Source of the DNA: an uncultured Fimbriimonadales bacterium
Lineage (GTDB): Bacteria; Armatimonadota; Fimbriimonadia; Fimbriimonadales; GBS-DC
DNA: 64,000 nt
Direction: 5' to 3'
Assembly: GCA_937992175.1 (NCBI GenBank)
Contig: CALKLF010000012.1
Span: 30,622 to 94,621 of the forward strand
Shown: in pieces, positions 8,979-15,618 of the stretch
Layout: the number at the start of each line of letters is the position of its first letter
How positions within the stretch are numbered: the first letter of the stretch is position 1
Program-made: the position numbers and the translations under genes
Notes under the pieces: model-generated
Seen by the model: the letters and a program-made list of their open reading frames with translations, nothing else
What the model was told of the DNA's origin: nothing
Databases searched by the model: none

Positions 8979-9110
8979 AGTCGCCTCCTCCTTCGTTCTG
9001 TGCGCTTCCAAAACGCGCCGAAAGTATACCCTATGAGGAACCCTGAAGCGACGCAGAGCAAATACTTAACTGCGCGTTCCCCTAGACGGCACAGTAGCCC
9101 GTGAGGAGGC

Positions 9111-9701
9111 TTATGGACGCACAGCGGGCAGCAATCGCTCGACATACCGCGCCAGAATATCGGTCTCGAGGTTCACGCGCTCGCCGATTTGCCGATGCGC
9201 GAGGTTTGTGACGGCCCAGGTATGAGGGATAATCCACACGGTGAACCAGTCTGAACCGGCCTCAACGACAGTGAGGCTGATTCCATCAATCGCTATCGAG
9301 CCTTTTGGTACGATATAGCGCATATACGCGGCGTTTTCCAGCTGCAATTTCAACACGCGCGCGTTGCCCTCCTCGCGTATCTCGATTAGACGCGCCGTCG
9401 TGTCCACATGTCCCTGCACGAAGTGCCCCCCGATGCGGCTCTCGGCTGTGAGCGGGCGCTCGAGGTTCACGCAATCGCCCGCTTTCAGGTCGCCCAGATT
9501 CGTGCGGCGCAGGGTTTCGGACACGGCGTCAAAGTAAAGCAGGTCGCCTTCCGCTCGCTGCACGGTCAGGCATACGCCGTTCACGGCGAGGCTCTCGCCC
9601 ACCGCCATCGGGAACGCACGTACGGCTATCCGCGCGCCCCCGTCAGAGTGGATTTGAATCGATTCCACAGCGCCGACCGCTTCGATAATGCCTGTGAACA
9701 T
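9111..9701 (-). CDS. ribE: Riboflavin synthase alpha chain
   Basis: 196 residues, normal size. It dismutates two 6,7-dimethyl-8-ribityllumazine molecules to riboflavin. The conserved start MFTGIIEAVGAV marks the true N-terminus at 9701; the extra 34 residues of the track ORF are not part of the family. Two lumazine-binding repeats are seen: repeat one with ESLAVNGVCLTV and repeat two with GSIAIDGISLTV, each containing the G-x-SL/CLTV motif. It lies 25 bases after the ferredoxin-NADP reductase gene, probably as a flavin-related two-gene operon. The other riboflavin genes are not in the window. Confidence 0.95.
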   Translation of the reverse strand: MFTGIIEAVGAVESIQIHSDGGARIAVRAFPMAVGESLAVNGVCLTVQRAEGDLLYFDAVSETLRRTNLGDLKAGDCVNLERPLTAESRIGGHFVQGHVDTTARLIEIREEGNARVLKLQLENAAYMRYIVPKGSIAIDGISLTVVEAGSDWFTVWIIPHTWAVTNLAHRQIGERVNLETDILARYVERLLPAVRP

Positions 9702-9726
9702 AGTCTTGGGTACAGTACATATGGGG

Positions 9727-10722
9727 CTACAGCGCGGGCAACTCCATATCGCTACTGTGCCCTGGAAACATCTTCGCGTCGGGATCGATGACGCTTTTCG
9801 CATGATTAACCGCCGTGCAGACCTCCCCGACGCCCGTCGCGATGAGCTTCAGCTTGCCCGGATGCGTACATACATCCCCTGCCGCATAGACGCCTAGCAG
9901 GTTCGTCTGCATGTATTCATCCACCACAATCTGGTTGCCCTGCAGCTCGAGCCCCCAGTTCTTAATCGGTCCCAGCGTCGCCACGAAGCCGAGATTCAGA
10001 ATCACGGCGTCTACCTCGAGGGCGAGTTCCTCCTGCGTCTTGTTGTGGAAGATAATAGCCTGTTCCAGTTTGCCGTTGCCGCACACGCGGCGTACTTCAT
10101 AAGGGGTCAAAATCTTCACAGGCGACTCGCGTAGCTCCTGCACGCTCTGCTCGTGGGCGCGGAACTCGTCGCGGCGGTGAATCAGCGTGACTTCCTGCGC
10201 GACGGGATACAGGTTCAACGCCCAGTCGACCGCTGAGTCGCCGCCGCCGACAATCAGGAGACGCTTGCCGGCGAACATCGCCTTGTCGCGCACGCCGTAG
10301 TAGACGCCGTTGCCCTCGAACTCGGCGATTCCCTCGGCGTTCAGCTTGCGAGGGGAGAACGCGCCCGCTCCTGCGCAGATTACTATGGTACGCGTGCAGT
10401 GAAGTCCGCCTCTGTCGGTGAGAATCGTCCAGCCGTCGTCCATGCGTTGCAGGGTTTCGGCGCGTTCCTCGAGGCACACAGTCGGCTTGAAGCGCATTGC
10501 CTGCCGTATCATCTGCGCCGCGAGGTCTTTCGCCAGCACCTCAGGAAACCCCGGCATGTCGTACACATACTTTTCAGGATAGAGCGCGGCAAGCTGCCCC
10601 CCAAGTTCGGGCAGGCTGTCGATAATCTTGGTGCGCATGCCCCGCAAGCCCGCGTAGAACGCGCCGAACAACCCCACAGGACCGCCGCCGATAATCGTGA
10701 TGTCATACAACTCGGTGTGCAT
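9727..10722 (-). CDS. Ferredoxin/flavodoxin-NADP+ reductase, thioredoxin-reductase-like (YumC type)
   Basis: 331 residues. The FAD Rossmann motif IIGGGPVGLFGAFYAGLRG is at residues 10-28, the NADPH motif VGGGDSAVDWALNL is near 157, and the second FAD contact AAGDVCTHPGKLKLIATG is near 280. There is no CxxC redox pair between the domains, which separates it from thioredoxin reductase and places it with YumC-type ferredoxin/flavodoxin-NADP+ reductases. Start ATG 10722 is preferred: the family begins near YDITIIGGG, and a -10-like TAGAAT lies 8 bases upstream without a ribosome site, suggesting a leaderless mRNA. ribE follows closely. Confidence 0.9.
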   Translation of the reverse strand: MHTELYDITIIGGGPVGLFGAFYAGLRGMRTKIIDSLPELGGQLAALYPEKYVYDMPGFPEVLAKDLAAQMIRQAMRFKPTVCLEERAETLQRMDDGWTILTDRGGLHCTRTIVICAGAGAFSPRKLNAEGIAEFEGNGVYYGVRDKAMFAGKRLLIVGGGDSAVDWALNLYPVAQEVTLIHRRDEFRAHEQSVQELRESPVKILTPYEVRRVCGNGKLEQAIIFHNKTQEELALEVDAVILNLGFVATLGPIKNWGLELQGNQIVVDEYMQTNLLGVYAAGDVCTHPGKLKLIATGVGEVCTAVNHAKSVIDPDAKMFPGHSSDMELPAL

Positions 10723-10730
10723 ATGACGAA

Positions 10731-10736
10731 ATTCTA
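10731..10736 (-). promoter_or_regulatory. -10 box of a leaderless promoter (reductase-ribE operon)
   Basis: On the minus strand CAGGTAGAATTTCGTCAT precedes ATG; TAGAAT is 8 bases before the start codon and no Shine-Dalgarno sequence is visible. Confidence 0.4.
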
Positions 10737-10805
10737 CCTGAAAAACCCCCAAATTAGGACTAAAGTCCCTAACATCGGTGCGTCTGTTCGATGTATTATG
10801 AGTGG

Positions 10806-10988
10806 AGACAGGAGGGCACAGTGGGCGGCGTCAAGGACTAAAGTTCAGTGCTTCGTGAGTTTCCGCGCTGCCCGGAACCGTGCAGTTGCCTCGGTCAGGA
10901 CGCTTTTGTAGCACACAACTGGGCAAAGTCCCTGCCGTGCCTGCCAAAGCCCGAGGGGAGTCGACCAGCCTCCCCTCGGGTTTTTTTT
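10806..10988 (+). ncRNA. Candidate structured non-coding RNA (~180 nt), class unknown
   Basis: A plus-strand unit with no open frame fits a small RNA. It has a TATTAT -10 box (10794-10799), a likely start near 10806, and a strong terminator (10950-10988) that serves no protein gene on this strand. The start (GGAGGGCACAGTGGG) can pair imperfectly with the segment just before the terminator (CCCTGCCGTGCCTGCC). Inside are GTTTCCG/CGGAAC and CAGTTG/CAACTG hairpins. The size and the paired ends would suit a 6S-like RNA, but the hallmarks of SRP RNA, RNase P or tmRNA are not seen and the class stays open. Confidence 0.4.
10950..10988 (+). terminator. Strong Rho-independent terminator
   Basis: CCCGAGGGGA (10950-10959) pairs perfectly with TCCCCTCGGG (10971-10980), followed by eight T. 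The T-run is on the plus strand only, so it terminates plus-strand transcription (the candidate RNA), not the DUF1800 gene that ends at 10987 on the minus strand. Confidence 0.85.
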
Positions 10989-12366
10989 ATATCATCTGAT
11001 ACTCGGCAGCGCTGAACACGATTTGCAGTGCGCCCTGCACGGTCTGGCGGTCGCGCTGGCGCAGGGCATTCGTTCCGCCGCGTTTCTCTAAATACTCCAG
11101 CAGGCTCTGGCGCGTACGAGGCTGCAGCGGCACATCCAGCGTGGTCTCTAAGCGTTGCACGAACTCGTGCAGCGTAGGCGGGGCAGGCAAGCCGACCAGC
11201 TCGTTCAGCGTCGCGAAGCCGACCCCGCGTCGGTCGGGCAGCATGAACTCCGCAAAGCGCATCCGCTCCAGCATCGTGGTGGAGCTAATCCAAGCCTTGC
11301 CCCACTCCCAGCCTGCGACATCGGGCGGATAGAGCAAGGACTGCCCCATACGACGCGTCCACTGCGTCGCTAGCCGCAGGTACGCTGCCAGCAGGCGTTG
11401 CCCTGCGCCGTCGCTCAGGTTCAACGCCCGCAGTCGCTCGCCAATGCCCACCTGGCGCAGTGTCCCCACCACAAACTCCACAGGGCTTTTCACCCGCTTA
11501 CGCCAGTTCAGGGGGCTCCAGAAGGCGGGTGTCAGCAGCAGGCGACGCATCAGCGCGCGTACACTGTAGCCCGACTCGCGAAAGACTTTCGCCAGCTCCT
11601 GTACCGTGCGCTCGTCAGGCGGCTCTACATCGTTGATAAAGTGCTGATAGAACTTACGTGCAAGGTGCAGTGCGGTTGCAGGATGCTCCACAGCCATCAC
11701 GATGATATCCTCACCGCCGAACCGTCCGCGCTTGCCGAACACCTCTTTCTCGCCATCGTCGTGCTGATTGCGATTGAACACGAAACTTGCTGTGACTCGG
11801 CTGAACGACCAGCCTGTGAACGCCCGCGCTGCCTCCTGGATGTCGCGCTCCGTGTAGTGACCGATGCCGAGCGTAAACAACTCGAACAGCTCGCGGGCGA
11901 AGTTCTCGTTCGGTTTGCCCTTCACATTGCGCACTCCGTCCAGCCATACCAGCATCGCAGGGTCTTTCGCGACCTCCAGCATGAGCGTCTTGAAGTTGTC
12001 CAGCCCCAGCCGCTGGAAGAGCTGAATCTGAATCAGCATCAGCCTGCCTGCCTGCACTTTAGAGGCGGATGTCGCGAAGTGGTTGTGCCAGAACAGCGCC
12101 ATCCGTTCCTGAACCGGCTGCTTCGAGACCAGCATACGATAGAGCCACCACGCACTCACTGCCTGCGGCTGCAGGTTGTTCATATCCCCTTGCAACAGGC
12201 GCAGCACAGCCTCATCATCGATCTCACTGTCGTAGGGGTTCCCCAGCACTTTATCGACCGCGCCCTCGATGCCCAACGGGATGAGCGATTCGATCTCGCT
12301 CGCTCGCGCACCGAAACCCGTGCGTCGGCGCAGGTGCGCCAAACGCTCTCTCAAACTCGATTGCAT
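10987..12366 (-). CDS. DUF1800 family protein
   Basis: 459 residues from ATG 12366 (MQSSLRERLAHLRRRTGFG); a GTG start at 12414 is also possible and neither has a good ribosome site. Family motifs seen are RTGFGA near the N-terminus, FWHNHFATS, NENFARELFELFTLGIGHYT, AARAFTGWSF and HDDGEKEVFG. DUF1800 proteins are widespread in Planctomycetes, Armatimonadota and similar phyla, usually beside a DUF1501 gene; no DUF1501 partner is next to it here. No obvious signal peptide is present. The function is unknown; an exported complex with DUF1501 proteins has been inferred elsewhere from gene pairing only. Confidence 0.88.
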   Translation of the reverse strand: MQSSLRERLAHLRRRTGFGARASEIESLIPLGIEGAVDKVLGNPYDSEIDDEAVLRLLQGDMNNLQPQAVSAWWLYRMLVSKQPVQERMALFWHNHFATSASKVQAGRLMLIQIQLFQRLGLDNFKTLMLEVAKDPAMLVWLDGVRNVKGKPNENFARELFELFTLGIGHYTERDIQEAARAFTGWSFSRVTASFVFNRNQHDDGEKEVFGKRGRFGGEDIIVMAVEHPATALHLARKFYQHFINDVEPPDERTVQELAKVFRESGYSVRALMRRLLLTPAFWSPLNWRKRVKSPVEFVVGTLRQVGIGERLRALNLSDGAGQRLLAAYLRLATQWTRRMGQSLLYPPDVAGWEWGKAWISSTTMLERMRFAEFMLPDRRGVGFATLNELVGLPAPPTLHEFVQRLETTLDVPLQPRTRQSLLEYLEKRGGTNALRQRDRQTVQGALQIVFSAAEYQMI

Positions 12367-12528
12367 AGGACGATTGGTACCGATACTGACGATTCTGGGC
12401 AGGGAGTGGTTCACTTTCGACTGTCCTGTTTACACCCAGCGCGTTCGTCGGGTTTCGGAGCGGACGAGTATCGCGACGTGACTTGCCTCAAAGTGGGAGT
12501 TTCGTCAGGCGCGTCGAATGCCCTGCCT

Positions 12529-15087
12529 ATGTTTCGACCGTGGCTGACATCGATTGGCGTTGCGCTGGTGGGACTCTGGGCACAGGACGCGCCGCAGGGC
12601 GATTCGCGCCCCCTGCGTGACCCGCTGCGCCCGGTGATGGAAATCGGGCGTGATTATGTGGTGTTGCAATACCATACGAAAACGCCTACCGAGACGCGCG
12701 TGCAGATTCGCGCGGGCAACCTGCCGATGACGGCGTGGCGTCCGCCCGAGAAGCGCATCGACCTGTGGGCGAAGGCGCGGATTGTAAACGGCGAGACGGG
12801 CAAGCGCACTTATCATCGGATTCGAATTGCAGGGCTGAAACCCGGAACGCGCTACTACTATCGGATTTACGACCCCGACCATCAGCCGACGGGCGAGGAG
12901 CGTCGCTGGGGGGCAAGCCCGCCGTGGCGGCGTGAGTACGCCGTCGCCACGCTCGCCCCGCGCGGTTATAAGACCATCATCCGCCTGCCCGTGAAGGTGC
13001 TGCTGATGCCGAATGTAATCAATGTGGCGTCGGCGTACAAAGACCCTGCCAACCCCGCGCCGCCGCCCCTCAAAATGACCGACGCCGAGCTGCAGCGCAT
13101 CAAGGAGGAGTACGCTATCGCCGCGCGCTACTTCTGGGTGAACAGCGGGATGCGCTTCTGGGTGGACTTCCAGATTTTCGTTGACGACCGCTGGCAACGC
13201 TGGGGCGAGGAGCCTGCGGAGGCGTCAGGCTTCTACAAGGGTCTGCCTCCAAGCCGCGCATGGGCGGGCGTCGATTTCGCCGGACCGGGCGGCGGCGCGT
13301 TCACCATCGTCGACACGCGCGACATCACCCGCGCCGCCACCGAGCCGGTGTACGAGGAGCTGCCCTACGCGGGGCAGATCGAGCAGGCGTTCACCCGACG
13401 CTGGAACGCCGAGACGCGCCGCTGGGAGTATTACATCAGCGGCGGCGGCACGCTGGGCGTGGACGGCTTCCCCGACGGGGTTCCTGCACGGAGCCAGTAT
13501 CTGGGCGGGGGCGACACCGCATGGCTCGCCGCGCACGAGTTCCACCACCAGATGGAATCGTTCGGCGCGTTCTCGCTTGCGAATCGTGAGGACGAGCGCA
13601 TCGTATTCAATCACCCAGAGCCGCGCTACCGACGCAAGAACCCCGACGGCTCCGTCGCGATGAACCCGTGGAACACAGCAGGCAGGCACGGCGAACACTG
13701 GAATGTGATGGCGTTCTGGGATCGCCAGCTCAGCGACGCGCAGTGGCTACGGCTCTACTTTGGCGAGGCGATGATTGTGCGCGACGCCGACGGCGACGGC
13801 TTCCCCGACGACGACCCGCGCCTGCCCCTCGACGAGAAACGGTTCGGCTCCCACCCGCGCCGCGCTCAGACCGACGGACAGATGAACGACCTGCACAAGG
13901 CGATGTTCAGCACCTGGGCGCCTGCGCCCCTGCAAAACACCTTCGTCAAACCCGCGTGGCAGTCGCGCGTTCCCGACCCGCGCAAAACCGACCAGGACGG
14001 CGACGGCTTGTCCGATTCGGTAGACCCCTACCCGCTTTACCCATGGCAACCGTTCGTGTGGTACGCCCGCGCGACCGTCGACGGCGACGCCAGCGAGTGG
14101 CGCGACATCCCACCTGCAGGCGTGCTGGAGCAGGACGGGCTGAAAACGACGCTCAAACACTGCCACGATGAGGATTACTACTACGCGCTGTTCGAAATCA
14201 CGGGCGATTGGGACAGGCTCTACTCGGGCTTCGACGGCGAGGGACTGGGCGTTTTTTCGTCTGAGGCGGTCATCTGGTTCGAGGCGCGCAATCGGGGCGA
14301 GGTGGAGGCGCGCACGCTCTGGCGCGACGCGCCCGGCTTGCAGTGGAAGGCGTCCCGACGGCGCGACCGCACGACCGTGATCGAACTCAGCATCCCGAAC
14401 GGGGGCGAAAGCCGCTGGTTTTGGCGCGGCGGCGGACGCGAAATCGGCGTCTACGCCGACATTTTCAAGGCGAACGGAACGGGCTACTCCATCTATGAAC
14501 CCTACGATGTGTTCTACTGCATCATGAAAGAGCCGTCGGGGACGCTGCCGATGCCTGCGGGCGCGCCTGCCGAGCTGACGCGCGAAGCGGCGACGCGCGT
14601 GGTCACCCCCGCCCGCGCCGAGGGAGTGCAAATCGGCGCAGGCTGGACAGTTCGAGACGGCGCGTGGGCATACGACGGACACGAGGAGTCGCACATCCGC
14701 CTCACAGGGCTGAACGCAACCGAGTTCGACCTCTGGATCGAGCTGGAAGCCGTTCAGGACGGGATACTGGCGGCGTTCCTGCCCACCACCCAAGAGAGCG
14801 AGATGAGCGCAGGGCGCGACTATGTGCTGTTCGTGGGTGGCTACCTGAACACGCGCACGCGGTTTCGGATTTTCGGCGCAGAGACGGGCGAAAGCGCGCA
14901 GATGATCACGCCCGGACGCCACACCCTGCAACTCTCGCGCCGCGCGGGCAAACTCTGGGCGCTGTTCGACGGCAAGCCCATCCTCTCCGCCCGCGACCCG
15001 AACCCCACTCAGCCGATTGGGACGCTGGCGATTATCGGCGGCTACAGCGGGAAACAGCGCGTGTACGAAATCAGGGCGCGCTGGTAA
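12529..15087 (+). CDS. Large exported zincin-like protein with CBM9-like and laminin/DUF1080-like C-terminus
   Basis: 852 residues with an N-terminal signal sequence (MFRPWLTSIGVALVGLWAQ). Residues ~30-125 look like a fibronectin-III/phosphatase-N-like beta domain ending IAGLKPGTRYYYRIYDPDH. AAHEFHHQMESFG holds a zinc-protease HExxH signature (H336, E337, H340); GEHWNVMAFWD downstream could offer further ligands. Two Asp-rich calcium motifs follow, DADGDGFPDDDPRLP (~420) and DQDGDGLSDSVDPYP (~489, thrombospondin-3-like). Next is VDGDASEWRDIPP (~516), the opening of CBM9-like domains, and the C-terminus has a laminin-like beta sandwich. The track's earlier start (11398) is rejected because it runs antisense through the DUF1800 gene. 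Substrate unknown; protease activity is inferred from one motif. Confidence 0.75.
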   Translation: MFRPWLTSIGVALVGLWAQDAPQGDSRPLRDPLRPVMEIGRDYVVLQYHTKTPTETRVQIRAGNLPMTAWRPPEKRIDLWAKARIVNGETGKRTYHRIRIAGLKPGTRYYYRIYDPDHQPTGEERRWGASPPWRREYAVATLAPRGYKTIIRLPVKVLLMPNVINVASAYKDPANPAPPPLKMTDAELQRIKEEYAIAARYFWVNSGMRFWVDFQIFVDDRWQRWGEEPAEASGFYKGLPPSRAWAGVDFAGPGGGAFTIVDTRDITRAATEPVYEELPYAGQIEQAFTRRWNAETRRWEYYISGGGTLGVDGFPDGVPARSQYLGGGDTAWLAAHEFHHQMESFGAFSLANREDERIVFNHPEPRYRRKNPDGSVAMNPWNTAGRHGEHWNVMAFWDRQLSDAQWLRLYFGEAMIVRDADGDGFPDDDPRLPLDEKRFGSHPRRAQTDGQMNDLHKAMFSTWAPAPLQNTFVKPAWQSRVPDPRKTDQDGDGLSDSVDPYPLYPWQPFVWYARATVDGDASEWRDIPPAGVLEQDGLKTTLKHCHDEDYYYALFEITGDWDRLYSGFDGEGLGVFSSEAVIWFEARNRGEVEARTLWRDAPGLQWKASRRRDRTTVIELSIPNGGESRWFWRGGGREIGVYADIFKANGTGYSIYEPYDVFYCIMKEPSGTLPMPAGAPAELTREAATRVVTPARAEGVQIGAGWTVRDGAWAYDGHEESHIRLTGLNATEFDLWIELEAVQDGILAAFLPTTQESEMSAGRDYVLFVGGYLNTRTRFRIFGAETGESAQMITPGRHTLQLSRRAGKLWALFDGKPILSARDPNPTQPIGTLAIIGGYSGKQRVYEIRARW

Positions 15088-15131
15088 GTCCCTCAAGGGT
15101 TAAAGCGTCCCCAAACATGCAAAGCGCGCAT

Positions 15132-15203
15132 GGTGCGACGGCATTCCTGCCGTCGCGCCGCCTGTGAACATTCCCCAAGTGACGGCAGGAATGCCGTCGC
15201 ACC
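15132..15203. repeat. Two GGAAT-loop palindromes
   Basis: GCGACGGCATTCCTGCCGTCGC and, 25 bases later, GACGGCAGGAATGCCGTC: the same hairpin in opposite orientation. Just upstream, AAGTCCCTCAAGGGTTAAAG (15086-15106) is the end sequence of the ~90-bp repeat element, reversed. Confidence 0.7.
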
Positions 15204-15358
15204 AGAGCGAGACGATTTCACCTGGCAGTGACTTGTACCAATCGGGGTTTCAAATGAGACAAAAGCAGACAGAGCGAAAGAGGAATGCGCTGGTTTTCCC
15301 TCACCCTCTCTCCCGTGACGCAGGAGAGAGGGAACCAGTAGCACTGTGCACGCGCGCG

Positions 15359-15449
15359 CTCCCCGCTTGCGGGGAGGGTGAGGGTGGGGGCGGCGGCTTT
15401 GGCAGGCATCAAGGCAAAAAGGGACGCTTTAATCTTTGTGGGGCTTAAG
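15359..15449 (+). repeat. Copy B of the ~90-bp repeat element
   Basis: CTCCCCGCTTGCGGGGAGGG hairpin, a G-rich stretch, GGCTTTGGCAGGCATCAAGG, then CAAAAAGGGACGCTTTAATC. It matches the reversed copy C at 52076-52163 almost base for base over the second half. Confidence 0.7.
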
Positions 15450-15488
15450 TGCCTCACGGGGTAAATCCTCCCTAAATAGAGCCGCTTT

Positions 15489-15572
15489 GAGATTCCTCGC
15501 CTTCGGCTCGGAATGACAAGTTCATCTTCGCGCAAACAGCCCTGTCATTCCGAGCGGAGCGAGGAATCTCGC
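15489..15572. repeat. Inverted pair of the GATTCC...GGAATGAC repeat
   Basis: GAGATTCCTCGCCTTCGGCT then CGGAATGACAAG, followed by a reversed copy GTCATTCCGAGCGGAGCGAGG. With the other repeats it fills the gap 15088-15603, where no gene is seen. Confidence 0.7.
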
Positions 15573-15603
15573 CCGCTCAAAATCAATAGGTAGCAACTTG
15601 GGC

Positions 15604-15609
15604 TATAAT
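15604..15609 (+). promoter_or_regulatory. -10 box of a leaderless promoter
   Basis: A perfect TATAAT, 9 bases before ATG 15619, and no Shine-Dalgarno sequence. It also decides the start: the track's start at 15598 would lie upstream of the -10 box. Confidence 0.55.
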
Positions 15610-15618
15610 ATAACCGCT

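Noticed and set aside
10794-10988. SRP RNA, RNase P RNA or tmRNA identity for the candidate RNA
   Set aside because: The expected conserved cores (for example GGAAGGnAGCAGCC of SRP RNA or GAGGAAAGTCC of RNase P) are absent.
11398-12528. N-terminal extension of the exported zincin-like ORF
   Set aside because: Runs antisense through the DUF1800 gene; a clear signal peptide begins at 12529.
13747-15096. 449-residue minus-strand ORF
   Set aside because: Antisense shadow of the exported zincin-like gene.
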